Counted from the first letter of the stretch, positions 40,593 to 49,447 are shown. The stretch is DNA of 64,000 bases from Candidatus Geothrix odensensis (GCA_016714685.1 JADKCH010000003.1:62001-126000); one strand, 5' to 3'. Notes: generated by a model not told the origin, from the letters alone. Translations and numbers: made by a program.

Positions 40593-40677
40593 ATCCCAAG
40601 CCCGGCATGGTGTTTTCAAAGGGCTGGGGTGACGGCTCAGCGCTACTCTGGGCCCTACACCTGTTCCGGAGGACCAC

Positions 40678-41671
40678 ATGGCCGTCAACCTCAAGGGTCG
40701 CAGTTTTCTCACGCTCATGGACTTCTCCCCGGAGGAGGTGCGCTACCTCCTGGACCTCTCCCGGGATCTGAAAGCGAAGAAGCGCATGGGCGTCTTCAAC
40801 TACCTGCTCAAGGGCAAGAACATCGTGCTGCTCTTCGAGAAGACCAGCACCCGCACCCGCTGCGCCTTCGAGGTGGGCGCGCTCGAGGAAGGCGCCCACG
40901 TGACCTTCCTGGACAGCGCCAGCTCCCAGGTGGGCAAGAAGGAATCCATCGAGGACAGCGCCAAGGTGCTGGGCCGCTTCTACGACGGCATCGAGTACCG
41001 GGGCTACAAGCAGGAAGTGGTGGAGGCCCTGGCCAAGCACAGCGGCGTGCCCGTGTGGAACGGCCTCACCGACACCGACCACCCCACCCAGATCCTCGCC
41101 GACTTCCTCACCATCGAGGAGCACGTGGCCAAGCCGCTGCACAAAGGTGAAGCTGGTGTTCTGCGGCGACATCCGCAACAACATGAGCTACGCCCTGATG
41201 TACGGCGCCGCCAAGACCGGCATGCACATGGTGGCCCTGGGGCCCAAGGAACTGGCGCCGGATCCGGCCGTGCTCGCCGCCGCCCGCGAGGCCGCCAAGC
41301 TCACCGGCGCCACCATCGAGGTCACCGACAATGTCGACGAGGCCGTGAAGGGCGCCGATGTCATCTACACCGATGTCTGGGCCAGCATGGGCGAGGAGGA
41401 CCAGATCCCCGCCCGCGTGAAGCTGCTCACCCCCTTCAAGGTCACCATGGAGATGATCCAGAAGACCGGCAACGCCGACGTGAAGTTCCTCCACTGCCTG
41501 CCCGCCTTCCACGACTTCGAGACCAAGCTGGCCAAGGAGATGAAGGCCCAGGGCCACGACATCCGCGAGGTCACCGACGAGGTCTTCCGCAGCCGCCACA
41601 GCGTGGTCTTCGACGAGGCCGAGAACCGCATGCACACCATCAAGGCGGTGATGGTGGCGACCATCGGGTAG
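40678..41671 (+). pseudogene. argF: Ornithine carbamoyltransferase, interrupted by a single-base frameshift
   Basis: The 5' part (40678 to about 41145) encodes residues 1-156 of a normal enzyme, with FEKTSTRTRCAFEVG (carbamoyl-phosphate loop) and TDTDHPTQILADFLTIEEH. At 41143-41145 the run AAA contains one base too many: the frame should read CAC AAG GTG AAG, but reads CAC AAA GGT. The rest of the enzyme continues in the next frame (KLVFCGDIRNNMSYALMYGAAK, DVWASMGEE, HCLPAFHDFE) to the stop at 41671. Removing one A gives an intact 330-residue protein with every catalytic motif, so a sequencing error, a recent mutation, or slippage on the A-run are all possible. Confidence 0.85.
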
Positions 41672-41689
41672 GCCGTCCTCCACTCGCGC

Positions 41690-41717
41690 GGAAATGGCCC
41701 CGGTCGGGGCCATTTCC
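41690..41717 (+). terminator. Terminator-like hairpin after argF
   Basis: GGAAATGGCCCC pairs perfectly with GGGGCCATTTCC around GGTC. No U-tract follows, so termination strength is uncertain. Confidence 0.55.
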
Positions 41718-41765
41718 ACGTTCGGAGGTATGATCTCCGAACCACCCCCCTCTTACGGAGATCCC

Positions 41766-42263
41766 ATGCGCTCAGCCCGGCTGTTCCTCGTCCCCGCCTT
41801 CGCGGCCCTGTCCCTCGTGGCGCAGGACGGCTCACTGTCTGGCACCTGGAGCCAGGTCCGGGCCGACGACATCGCGGCGGCCATCAACACCACCGTGGCG
41901 GACATGAACTTCATCAAGCGCCCCATCGCCCGGGGCCGCCTCACCAAGCTGAACCCCGCCTACAGGAAGGTCGTCATCACCATTTCCACCCAGGAAGTGC
42001 TCATCAAGCTGGACGAGCGTGACGCCATCCACATGCCCCCCGACGGCAAGTCCGCCCCCTGGACCCGCGAGGACGGCGACAAGTTCCAGGTGGCCGCCCA
42101 GGTCAGCAAGGATCAGCTCATCCAGACCTTCAAGAACGACGAGGGCGAGCGCACCAACCTCTTCAAGCTGAGCCCCGATGGCAAGTCCCTCACCATGACC
42201 GCCACCGTGAAGAGCCCCCAGCTGCCCAAGCCCCTGACCTACTCGATCACGTTCGGGCGGTAG
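41766..42263 (+). CDS. Small exported hypothetical protein
   Basis: This 165-residue protein has a signal peptide (MRSARLFLVPAFAALSLVAQ) and a beta-rich mature part beginning DGSLSGTWSQV, a form reminiscent of lipocalin-like secreted proteins. I do not recognise a family with known function. GGAG lies 6 nt before the start. It is followed by two short genes on the same strand at 18-19 bp spacing, which may be co-transcribed. Confidence 0.7.
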   Translation: MRSARLFLVPAFAALSLVAQDGSLSGTWSQVRADDIAAAINTTVADMNFIKRPIARGRLTKLNPAYRKVVITISTQEVLIKLDERDAIHMPPDGKSAPWTREDGDKFQVAAQVSKDQLIQTFKNDEGERTNLFKLSPDGKSLTMTATVKSPQLPKPLTYSITFGR

Positions 42264-42281
42264 GTCGCCCGAGGGCCAGCC

Positions 42282-42812
42282 ATGCCCGCCCAGGCCTTCT
42301 TCCCGGCCCACCCGCCGGCCATGCCGGCCCATGTGAGCCTCGTCTGCCCGCAATGCACCCACCTGGCCAGCTTCGAGCCCCCGTACTGGGCGGTTCTCCA
42401 GGGGGAGCCACCGCCTGGATCCGGAGCACTGATTGAGTGGAAGGGGCGTCTGGTGCAGGCTCGCTTCCCGGGCCAGGTGCCCTGGGACGACCCCTGCAAT
42501 GCGGCCTGCCGCCCCGCCGCCCGGTCGAAGACCCTCGGCGTGGTCGTGTGCGCAGCCTGCGGGCTGGTCCGCAGGCACCTGCTCGACTGGCCCGGCGATG
42601 CCTTCTTCAAGTGCGACATCCAGGGGCGGACCTTGTGGGCCTGGAACCGGAGCCACCTCCAGGCGATCCAGGTCGCGCTTCGGGGCGAGCGCGGGTCGCG
42701 GGAGCCCTCCGCGTTCGGGCCCGTCAAGGTTCCCCGCCACTTCCTGATCGCCAAGCACCGGGACCTGGTCCTCGAGGCCACCGCCAGGCTCCTGGAATCC
42801 ATCCGCGCCTGA
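42282..42812 (+). CDS. Hypothetical protein with cysteine pairs, possibly zinc-binding
   Basis: This 176-residue protein has CPQCTH near residue 22, CNAACR near 70 and CAACGL near 90, which could hold zinc as a ribbon. The tail PRHFLIAKHRDLVLEATARLL recurs in uncharacterised proteins. I cannot assign a role. An in-frame ATG at 42321 would give a shorter protein starting MPAHVSLVCPQC. Both are possible. Confidence 0.6.
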   Translation: MPAQAFFPAHPPAMPAHVSLVCPQCTHLASFEPPYWAVLQGEPPPGSGALIEWKGRLVQARFPGQVPWDDPCNAACRPAARSKTLGVVVCAACGLVRRHLLDWPGDAFFKCDIQGRTLWAWNRSHLQAIQVALRGERGSREPSAFGPVKVPRHFLIAKHRDLVLEATARLLESIRA

Positions 42813-42831
42813 ACCCCTTCCTGGAGTTCCC

Positions 42832-43203
42832 ATGCCCTCCGTCATCTCCCCCTGGCAGGTCGCGGCTTCGTTGACGGAGCTCTGGTCGCCGCGCGTGGTG
42901 GGCGAGGTCGACGAGGCCTACATCAAGGTGGCCAAGGTGCAGGGCTCACTGGTGTGGCACAGCCACGAGGCGGAGGACGAGCTGTTCCTCGTGCTCAAGG
43001 GTCACCTCCGCATCGAACTGGAGGACGGCACGGTGGAGCTGGACGAGGGCGAGCTGTTCGTGGTGCCGAAGGGCGTGCGCCATAACCCGGTGGCCGAGCA
43101 GGAATGCCACCTCCTGCTCATCGAGCGGAAATCCACCCTGCACACCGGTGCGGAGGTCACGGAGCGGACCCGCTCCGTCGCCGAGCAGCTCCGGCCGCTC
43201 TGA
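42832..43203 (+). CDS. Cupin-domain protein
   Basis: This 123-residue protein is a single conserved-barrel cupin. WHSHEAEDELFLVLKGHLRIEL (metal ligands H-H-E) and VPKGVRHNPVAEQECHLLLIE (second motif, His) are typical. Cupins of this size include isomerases, dioxygenases and sugar-binding proteins, so the reaction is unknown. It is 18 bp after the preceding gene and convergent with the phosphatase. Confidence 0.85.
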   Translation: MPSVISPWQVAASLTELWSPRVVGEVDEAYIKVAKVQGSLVWHSHEAEDELFLVLKGHLRIELEDGTVELDEGELFVVPKGVRHNPVAEQECHLLLIERKSTLHTGAEVTERTRSVAEQLRPL

Positions 43204-43222
43204 GGTCCGCCGGCCGTGGAAA

Positions 43223-44566
43223 CTACTTCGTCAGCGTGATGGCGTCCAGCTCCCGGCCCTCGGCGTCGAGCTGGCGCACCGTGAGGGTCTTCGCGGCCAC
43301 GTCCAGCACCGTGAAGGAGTGCTTGTCGGCGATGAAGGCCCGGGTCCAGGGCTGCCAACTGGCCCTGGCGTCCGTCTGCCAGGGGTCGTAGAGCTCGGCG
43401 CCGCCGGCGCCCGTGACGATGTGGATGGGCCCCCGGGCCCGGGTCACCGTTTTGCCATCGAAGGCCTCGTCCACCGTGAACTCGCCCGCCACCGGCTTGC
43501 CGCGCAGGCCGACCTGGGTGGGTTGGAAGCGCAGGGGCGCCGTCCGCTGGTAGTTGTGCACATGGCCCGCCAGCACCAGGTCCACGCCGTACTTCTCGAG
43601 AAGTGGACTGATGGTCCGCATCCACTGGTCGTCGAAGTGGCTCCGCGCGCTCTGGAACAGCGGGTGGTGCAGGGCCACGATGCGCCAGGCGGCCCCCCTG
43701 GCGGCCCGGAGGTCCGCCTCCAGCCAAGCCTTCAGCTGGGGGCTGTCCCAGTCTGCGTAGCCGTTGGAATCGAGCACCGTCCAGTGGACCCGCCCGTAAT
43801 CGAAGCTGAAGCTGGCCATGCGGGGGAAGGCCGGGCCGGAGGCCGCCACGATGGCATCGTGCTCGCCGGCCTTCACCGGGGCGGCGTTCTTTTCACCGGG
43901 CCGCAGAGCGGGACCGTTCAGGGGCTGGGACCAGTAGGCGAAGTAGGCCGAGGCGTCCGGGAAGCCGGGAAAGGGCACGTCGTGGTTGCCCACCACGCCC
44001 AGGAAAGGCACGCGGCGCATGAGCGGCACTGCCTCGCCGTTGTAGACCGGGAAGAAGCGCGCCCGGTACTCCGCGGCGCGGCCCCGGCCATAGACCAGGT
44101 CGCCCGTGATGAACACTGCATCGGGTTGGACCGCGGCCACCGCCTTCGCGATGGCGGCCTGTTCCTTGGAACCATCGGCCGCGTCGCCGAACACCACCAT
44201 GCGATGGGCCCCCGGCTTGCGAGTCTGGGCCTCGGCTTCGAAGACGACCTCACCATTCCGCGTCACGCGGTAGGGCACGGTCGCGCCAGGTCTTAGGTTC
44301 CGCAGCGTGGCCCGGTAGATGCGGTGGGGGGGCAAGGGCCGGGCCTCCAGCCGGCGGAAGGCGGGTGCCGCCTGGGTCATCCAGCCCTTGGACCCGCGCA
44401 CTTCCACGGACCAGGCAGCGTCCTCGTCCCCCGCGTGCCAGAGCAAGTCCAGGCGTTCCTGGGCCGACAGCCTGGGCGCGTCGCCGAGCTGCAGGTAGGG
44501 CTTCACCAGGAAGGCCTCCTGGGCGGGCAGCAGGGTGCAGAGAAGGCAGAACAGGAGGCTTCGCAT
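43223..44566 (-). CDS. Secreted purple-acid-phosphatase-like metallophosphoesterase
   Basis: This 447-residue protein has a signal peptide (MRSLLFCLLCTLLPAQ), a fibronectin-like N-terminal domain (about residues 18-115) and a calcineurin-like catalytic domain with all metal motifs: VVFGDAADG, ITGDLVYG, VVGNHDVPFPG, ALHHPLF and AGHVHNYQRT. It should hydrolyse phosphate esters outside the cytoplasm. Its gene is preceded by the nuo terminator on the same strand. Confidence 0.88.
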   Translation of the reverse strand: MRSLLFCLLCTLLPAQEAFLVKPYLQLGDAPRLSAQERLDLLWHAGDEDAAWSVEVRGSKGWMTQAAPAFRRLEARPLPPHRIYRATLRNLRPGATVPYRVTRNGEVVFEAEAQTRKPGAHRMVVFGDAADGSKEQAAIAKAVAAVQPDAVFITGDLVYGRGRAAEYRARFFPVYNGEAVPLMRRVPFLGVVGNHDVPFPGFPDASAYFAYWSQPLNGPALRPGEKNAAPVKAGEHDAIVAASGPAFPRMASFSFDYGRVHWTVLDSNGYADWDSPQLKAWLEADLRAARGAAWRIVALHHPLFQSARSHFDDQWMRTISPLLEKYGVDLVLAGHVHNYQRTAPLRFQPTQVGLRGKPVAGEFTVDEAFDGKTVTRARGPIHIVTGAGGAELYDPWQTDARASWQPWTRAFIADKHSFTVLDVAAKTLTVRQLDAEGRELDAITLTK

Positions 44567-44584
44567 GCCTCATTATCCAGGAAC

Positions 44585-44610
44585 GCAAAGGGCGCCGAGG
44601 CGCCCTTTGC
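44585..44610 (-). terminator. Hairpin terminator after nuoF
   Basis: GCAAAGGGCGCC pairs perfectly with GGCGCCCTTTGC around GA, 20 bp beyond the nuoF stop and before the phosphatase gene. The U-tract is weak. Confidence 0.7.
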
Positions 44611-44630
44611 TGAAATGGACCCTGATGCCG

Positions 44631-46001
44631 CTAGTGCGCCCCCACCTTGGATAGCAGGCGCGAGCCGGTGGCATAGCAGGTCTTGTGGGTGATGTGATGC
44701 TCGAACTCGTGGCGGAACTTCTGCAGGGCCGAATCCACGGGCCCGCAGGCCGCGTCGCCCAGGGGGCACAGTGTCCGCATGCCGATGCGCGGTGTGAGGC
44801 TGGCGATGAGATCCAGGTCCTCCATGCGGCCCTGGCCGTGCTCGATGCGGTGGAGGATCATCTCCAGCCAGTTGCAGCCCTCACGACAGGGCGTGCACTG
44901 CCCACAGCTCTCGTGGGCGTAGAAGCGGATGAGGCGCAGGGTGGCCTGGACGATGCAGGTGTCCTCGTCCATGACGATGAGCCCGCCAGAACCACCCATG
45001 GAGCCCCGGGCCCGCAGGTTGTCGAAGTCCATGGGAACGTCGAAGTCCTTCTCGTCCAGCATGGGACAGCTGGCCCCGCCGGGGATGATGGCCTTGATTT
45101 TCTTGCCGGTGCTGGAGCCGCCGCAGAGCTCCTCCACCAGGAAGTTCATGGGCGTGCCCATGGGCAGCTCGTAGATGCCGGGGCGCTTCACATGGCCGCT
45201 GACCCCGAAGATGCGGGTGCCGGAATTCTTGGGCGAGCCAATCTTGGCGTATTCGGCGCCGCCCATGCGGAGGATGGGAGGCACAGCGGCCAGGGTCTCC
45301 ACATTGTTCACGGTGGTGGGCTGGCCGAAGGCGCCCTTGGCCGCCGGGAAGGGCGGCTTCACGCGGGGCTCGCCGCGGCGGCCCTCCAGCGAGTTCAGCA
45401 GGGCCGTCTCTTCGCCACAGATGTAGGCGCCAGCGCCGCGGTAGACCAGGATGTCGTAGTCCCAGCCTGTGCCCAGGATGTTCTTGCCCAGGTAGCCGGC
45501 GTCGCGGGCCTGCTGGATGGCGGCTTCGAGCTTCTCGATGAGCCACAGGAACTCGCCGCGGATGTAGACGTAGCCCATGGCGCACTGCATGGCCCAGCCG
45601 CCGATGATCATGCCCTCGATGAGCTGATGGGGGTTGTACTCGAGGATGACGCGGTCCTTGAAGGTGCCGGGTTCGCCTTCGTCGCCGTTGCAGACCAGGT
45701 AGCGGGTGAGCTTGCGGTCCGCCGTGTCCTTGGGCATGAAGGACCACTTGAGGCCCGCGGGGAAGCCGGCGCCGCCGCGGCCACGGAGGCCCGAGGTCTT
45801 GACCTCCTCGGTCACGGCCACAGGTTCCATCTTCAGCGCGGCCTTCATGGCCACGTAGCCCTCGTGCTGCTGCTCGTAGACCTTGAGGTGCCAGTTGTTC
45901 AGGTCGCCCGCGCCCCGGAGCATGAGGTTCGGGAACTTCTCCGAGCCGAAGCCGGGGAAGGTGTAGGTGTGGTGATCAGGCTTGGTGCGGATGGCGGCCA
46001 T
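44631..46001 (-). CDS. nuoF: NADH-quinone oxidoreductase subunit F
   Basis: This 456-residue subunit binds FMN and NADH and holds cluster N3. LRGRGGAGFPAGLKWSFMP near residue 72 (NADH), CNGDEGEPGTFKDRVILE (FMN) and ESCGQCTPCREGC near 365 ([4Fe-4S] N3) are all present. It follows nuoE by 13 bp. Other complex I peripheral-arm genes nuoABCD lie 2-5 kb upstream on the same strand; nuoG-N are not in the window. It could also serve an NADH-dependent hydrogenase or formate dehydrogenase, but the nearby nuoABCD favours complex I. Confidence 0.95.
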   Translation of the reverse strand: MAAIRTKPDHHTYTFPGFGSEKFPNLMLRGAGDLNNWHLKVYEQQHEGYVAMKAALKMEPVAVTEEVKTSGLRGRGGAGFPAGLKWSFMPKDTADRKLTRYLVCNGDEGEPGTFKDRVILEYNPHQLIEGMIIGGWAMQCAMGYVYIRGEFLWLIEKLEAAIQQARDAGYLGKNILGTGWDYDILVYRGAGAYICGEETALLNSLEGRRGEPRVKPPFPAAKGAFGQPTTVNNVETLAAVPPILRMGGAEYAKIGSPKNSGTRIFGVSGHVKRPGIYELPMGTPMNFLVEELCGGSSTGKKIKAIIPGGASCPMLDEKDFDVPMDFDNLRARGSMGGSGGLIVMDEDTCIVQATLRLIRFYAHESCGQCTPCREGCNWLEMILHRIEHGQGRMEDLDLIASLTPRIGMRTLCPLGDAACGPVDSALQKFRHEFEHHITHKTCYATGSRLLSKVGAH

Positions 46002-46014
46002 GGTCGTTCCTCCG

Positions 46015-46590
46015 CTACTCAGCCCAGGGGCGGTATTCGCCCCGCTTGCAGGCTTCCATCACGTCGATCAGCTTCTGCTCGTCCACCAGCTCCTCGTAGA
46101 CATCGTGGTTCACCTGGACGCAGGGTGCGACGCCGCAGCCGGCCAGGCACTCCACCTCCTCCACGCTCCACATGCCGTCGGGGCTGGGGCCCGCGCCAGG
46201 CTGCACGCCGGTCTTCTCGCAGACCTTCTCCAGCAGCTGGGCGGCCCCACGCAGGGCGCAGCTGATGTTGGTGCAGACCGAGAAGTGGTACTTACCCACC
46301 GGCGCCTTCTGGTACATGGTGTAGAAGGTGGCGACGCCGAAGACATGGCCCTCGGGGATGCCGATGGCCTTGGCCACGGCCTTCATGGCCGAGAGGCTCA
46401 CGAAGCCGAACTCGCGCTGGGCGATGTACAGGGCCGGCAGGGTGGCGGCGAGCTTGTCCGGATACTTGGCCATGATCGCCTGGATCTCGGCGATGGCTTC
46501 GGGGCTGAGCTCCCTGCGCTCGGATTCAGGCAGCCGCTGGCCCGGGGCCAGGGGTTCCTTCGAAGTTTCGGGAGGCTGGGGATGGTTCAT
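46015..46590 (-). CDS. nuoE: NADH-quinone oxidoreductase subunit E
   Basis: This 191-residue thioredoxin-fold subunit binds [2Fe-2S] cluster N1a through C-X4-C (CTNISC near residue 107) and C-X3-C (CLAGC near 148). A 45-residue N-terminal extension precedes LPALYIAQREFGFVSLSAM. It forms the NADH dehydrogenase module with NuoF. A terminator separates it from the CDGSH gene upstream, so nuoEF may have its own promoter in 46591-46684, though no strong match is clear. Confidence 0.95.
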   Translation of the reverse strand: MNHPQPPETSKEPLAPGQRLPESERRELSPEAIAEIQAIMAKYPDKLAATLPALYIAQREFGFVSLSAMKAVAKAIGIPEGHVFGVATFYTMYQKAPVGKYHFSVCTNISCALRGAAQLLEKVCEKTGVQPGAGPSPDGMWSVEEVECLAGCGVAPCVQVNHDVYEELVDEQKLIDVMEACKRGEYRPWAE

Positions 46591-46631
46591 GGGCGCGCTC
46601 GCATGAGGGGCCAGTTTAGCCCGAAACGGAA

Positions 46632-46664
46632 AGGGGACACCCAGCCAAACCGGGTGCCCCCCAT
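46632..46664 (-). terminator. Terminator after the CDGSH gene
   Basis: Read on the minus strand GGGGCACCC pairs with GGGTG(T)CCCC, one bulged base, followed by TTTCC. It lies between the CDGSH stop and nuoE. Confidence 0.6.
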
Positions 46665-46684
46665 CACGACCAGACCGCTCGCCC

Positions 46685-46927
46685 TTACAGGCTGCAGTGG
46701 CTCCCGTCGCAGAACGGAGCGGTCTTGGTGTGCTTGCACTGGCAGAAGGCCTTCTTGCCAGCCTCCGCCACTTCCACTTTCAGGGGGCGCAGGTCGCAGG
46801 CCTTGTGGGCCCCGTCGCAGAAGGGCTGCTTGGCGCTGAGGCCGCAGGTGCACCAGAAGTAGGTTCCAGGCTCCAGATCCAACACGGCCGGGACCTTGGC
46901 GGGGACCTTCGGGAATCCTTCGCTCAT
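46685..46927 (-). CDS. Tandem CDGSH iron-sulphur protein
   Basis: This 80-residue protein carries two CDGSH-type motifs (CTCGLSAKQPFCDGAH and CQCKHTKTAPFCDGSH), each binding a [2Fe-2S] by three Cys and one His. Small bacterial members may transfer clusters or electrons, and their role is not well fixed. It lies 10 bp after yceI on the same strand, probably co-transcribed from the promoter controlled by MarR. Confidence 0.93.
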   Translation of the reverse strand: MSEGFPKVPAKVPAVLDLEPGTYFWCTCGLSAKQPFCDGAHKACDLRPLKVEVAEAGKKAFCQCKHTKTAPFCDGSHCSL

Positions 46928-46937
46928 ATGCCCCCCC

Positions 46938-47525
46938 TTACTTCTTGGGTTCTTCGACCTTGCCCGCCTCGATGTTCAGGGTGATGGCCACCTCGTCGCC
47001 CAGGGCGCCAGGGTAGGTCTTGATGCCGTAATCATTGCGGTTGATGGTCACCGCACCGTCGATGAAGCCGGCCACGATGGCCCCAGGCTTCATGCCCGGT
47101 CCGGTGCCCGCGTTGGTGATGGGGAAGGTGATCTTCTTGGTGACGCCGTGCAGGGTGAAGTCACCTGTCACTTCCAGCTTGCCCTTGGCCACTTCCTTCA
47201 CCGAGGTGCTCTTGAAGGTGATGGTGGGGAACTTCTCCACATCGAAGAAATCCGGGCCCTTCAGGTGCTTGTCGCGACCTTCGTTGTCCGTGTTGATGCT
47301 GGCCGCATCAATGCTCACCTCGACGCTGGACTTGCTGAGGTCAGCGGTGTCCACCTTGATGGTGCCGCCGAACTTGGCGAAGCGGCCGCTGGTCTTGGCC
47401 AGGAGGTGGCGGATCTTGAAGCTGATCTCGCTGTGGACAGGGTCGATCTTGTAGGTGTCCTGGGCCAGGGCGGGCAGGGCCGCCAGGGCGAGGACCGCAA
47501 GAACGGCACGGAAGGGGTGGCGCAT
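46938..47525 (-). CDS. YceI-family periplasmic protein
   Basis: This 195-residue protein has a signal peptide (MRHPFRAVLAVLALAALPALAQ) and the YceI lipocalin-like fold (YKIDPVHSEISFKIRHLLAKTSGRF at the mature N-terminus, DFTLHGVTKKITFPI near residue 125), which binds isoprenoid-like lipids. The start at 47525 has GGAGG 5 nt upstream; a longer in-frame start overlaps the promoter. A MarR regulator gene is divergent with a palindrome over the -35 box, and a CDGSH gene follows. Confidence 0.92.
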   Translation of the reverse strand: MRHPFRAVLAVLALAALPALAQDTYKIDPVHSEISFKIRHLLAKTSGRFAKFGGTIKVDTADLSKSSVEVSIDAASINTDNEGRDKHLKGPDFFDVEKFPTITFKSTSVKEVAKGKLEVTGDFTLHGVTKKITFPITNAGTGPGMKPGAIVAGFIDGAVTINRNDYGIKTYPGALGDEVAITLNIEAGKVEEPKK

Positions 47526-47562
47526 GGGACCTCCGGGGGATAGGTGTTTCACCATGCATTCG

Positions 47563-47590
47563 AGTCTAGGCCGAAATTCGAGAGTTGCAA
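47563..47590 (-). promoter_or_regulatory. yceI promoter overlapped by MarR operator
   Basis: On the minus strand TTGCAA (47590-47585), a 16-bp spacer and TAGACT (47568-47563) form a promoter 38 bp from the yceI start. The -35 sits inside the palindrome AGTTGCAACT (47583-47592), a typical MarR-family target that would shut the promoter. Confidence 0.6.
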
Positions 47591-47636
47591 CTTCTTTTTT
47601 GGAAAATCTGTCATCCTGCTTTCAACGGAGCCGGTC

Positions 47637-48128
47637 ATGCACATCCGCGAGGAACTCCAGATCACCAAGCCCCTCGAGCCGGGCCACGAGGTGGCCCTGG
47701 CTCTGCTCCTCACCCGGGAATACGTGGCTCGACTCTTCGACGCGTGCCTCTACGAACCCGAGGGGCTCTCGGACCAGCAGTTCAACGTGCTCCGCATCCT
47801 CAAGGGCGGGCCGAAGGATGGCTACCTCGTGAAGGAGCTGCGCTGCCGCATGATCTACCGGTTCGCGGACGTGCCCCGCCTCGTGAACCGACTGGAGGCC
47901 CGGGGCCTGGTCAAGCGCTGCGAGAACCCCGCCGACCGCCGGGGCAGCCGCGTCCAGATCACCCCCAAGGGCCTGGCCCTGGAAGCCAAGATGCATGGAC
48001 AGCACCAGACGCTCTGCCAGCAGGTGGATCGCTGCCTCTCCAGGGAGGAGTGCGAGACACTGCTGGGGCTGCTTGAGCGACTGCGCAACGACCATCGGGA
48101 GCAGCTGGCGGAGCTGCAGAGGGGGTAA
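47637..48128 (+). CDS. MarR-family transcriptional regulator
   Basis: This 163-residue winged-helix regulator shows LSDQQFNVLRILKGG (helix 2-3), RFADVPRLVNRLEARGLVKRCENPADRRGSRVQIT near residues 82-110 (recognition helix and wing with the DxR motif) and a helical dimerisation tail. GGAG lies 7 nt before the start at 47637. It is divergent from yceI and close to AGTTGCAACT, so it probably represses yceI-CDGSH and itself. The ligand is unknown. Confidence 0.92.
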   Translation: MHIREELQITKPLEPGHEVALALLLTREYVARLFDACLYEPEGLSDQQFNVLRILKGGPKDGYLVKELRCRMIYRFADVPRLVNRLEARGLVKRCENPADRRGSRVQITPKGLALEAKMHGQHQTLCQQVDRCLSREECETLLGLLERLRNDHREQLAELQRG

Positions 48129-48151
48129 GCGGTTTGTGTCAGTAGAGACCC

Positions 48152-48222
48152 TTAACCGCAGATGTCGCAGATTCACGCAGATGAAATACCTTGAATCATC
48201 TATCCGCGGCTTCTGCGGTTAA
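48152..48222. repeat. Dispersed intergenic repeat (CCGCAGAT family), copy 1
   Basis: TTAACCGCAGA (48152-48162) and TCTGCGGTTAA (48212-48222) form a perfect 11-bp inverted repeat; inside are further CGCAGAT units. It lies between marR and nuoD. A related repeat occurs at 54571-54708. Confidence 0.75.
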
Positions 48223-48247
48223 AAATCCTTCCTGCGTGCGACGAGGC

Positions 48248-49447
48248 TTAACGATCCAGCTCGCCTGCAATCACATTCATCGCGCCGAGGACGGCAACGG
48301 CGTCGGCAATCAATCCGCCCTTCACCTGGTCTTCGAAGCTGCTGAAGATGGGGAGGCAGGGAGGACGGACGCGGATGCGGTAGGGGTTCTTGCCGCCGTC
48401 GCTCACGATGTAGAAGCCCAGCTCGCCGTTGGCGGCCTCGGTGGCGCTGTAGACCTCGCCCACGGGCATCTCCATGCCGTGCATGATGAGCTTGAAGTGG
48501 TGGATGAGGCTCTCCATGCGGGTGTAGACCTTCTCCTTGGGCGGCAGGGCGATCTTGGGATCGTCCACCATGACGGGACCCGGCTCCAGGCGGTCCAGCA
48601 CCTGGCGGATGATGCGTAGGCTCTGCCGCATCTCCTCGGTGCGCACCAGGTAGCGGTCGAACACGTCACCGGTGGTGCCCACGGGGATGTCGAAGTCGTA
48701 GGTCTCGTAGCCCAGGTAGGGCTGGGCCTTGCGCAGATCCTGGGGCACGCCCGCAGCGCGGAGGCAGGGGCCGGTGTAGCCCCAGTTCACCGCGTCCTCG
48801 GGGCTGATGGCGCCGATGCCCTTGGTGCGGTCATGCCAGATGGGGTTGTGGGTGAGCAGGTTCTCCATCTCGTCGAGGCTTGCCTCGCACTCCACCAGGA
48901 AGCGCTCGGTGAGGGGCACGAAGCCCTCGGGGATGTCCCGGAAGAGCCCGCCAATGCGGGTGAAGCTGGTGTGCAGGCGCTGGCCGGCGGCCATCTCGAA
49001 GAGGTCGTAGATGGTCTCGCGCTGACGGAAGAGGTAGAGGAAGGCCGTGAAGGCGCCGATGTCCACGGCATTCACGCCCACGCACACCAGGTGGTCGGCG
49101 ATGCGGGCCAGCTCGGAGACCAGCACCCGGATCTGCTGGGCGCGCTTGGGGATCTCGATGCCCAGCAGCTTCTCCACCGCCGTGGTGTAGCCCACGTTGT
49201 TCATGATGGAGCTGCAGTAGTTCAGCCGGTCCGTCAGGGGGATGAACTGCTGGTAGCTGAGGCTCTCGCCCAGCTTCTCCACGCCGCGGTGGAGATAGCC
49301 CATCTCGGGGGTGGCCTTGGTGATGGTCTCGCCCTCGAGCTCCAGCACGATGCGCAGCGTGCCGTGGGTGGTGGGGTGCGAGGGCCCCATGTTGACGATC
49401 ATCTTGTCGCCGTCGAGCTGCTGCCGGGTCATGGCGATGGATTCCAT
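48248..49447 (-). CDS. nuoD: NADH-quinone oxidoreductase subunit D
   Basis: This 399-residue 49-kDa-type subunit has MIVNMGPSHPTTHGTLRIVLELEGE near residue 16, GYLHRGVEKLGES (quinone-site His) and the C-terminal PCLPIFSSFEDQVKGGLIADAVAVLG. It lines the quinone pocket with NuoB. It follows nuoC by 3 bp, the last gene of nuoABCD. GGAG lies 8 nt before its ATG. Confidence 0.96.
   Translation of the reverse strand: MESIAMTRQQLDGDKMIVNMGPSHPTTHGTLRIVLELEGETITKATPEMGYLHRGVEKLGESLSYQQFIPLTDRLNYCSSIMNNVGYTTAVEKLLGIEIPKRAQQIRVLVSELARIADHLVCVGVNAVDIGAFTAFLYLFRQRETIYDLFEMAAGQRLHTSFTRIGGLFRDIPEGFVPLTERFLVECEASLDEMENLLTHNPIWHDRTKGIGAISPEDAVNWGYTGPCLRAAGVPQDLRKAQPYLGYETYDFDIPVGTTGDVFDRYLVRTEEMRQSLRIIRQVLDRLEPGPVMVDDPKIALPPKEKVYTRMESLIHHFKLIMHGMEMPVGEVYSATEAANGELGFYIVSDGGKNPYRIRVRPPCLPIFSSFEDQVKGGLIADAVAVLGAMNVIAGELDR

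Noticed and set aside
41147..41671. The 3' half of argF as a separate gene starting at GTG
   Set aside because: It begins in the middle of a carbamoyltransferase fold and has no ribosome binding site; a frameshifted single gene explains both parts.
48152..48222. A CRISPR-like array at the CGCAGAT units
   Set aside because: The units are too short and irregular, there are no spacers of constant size, and no cas gene is in the window.
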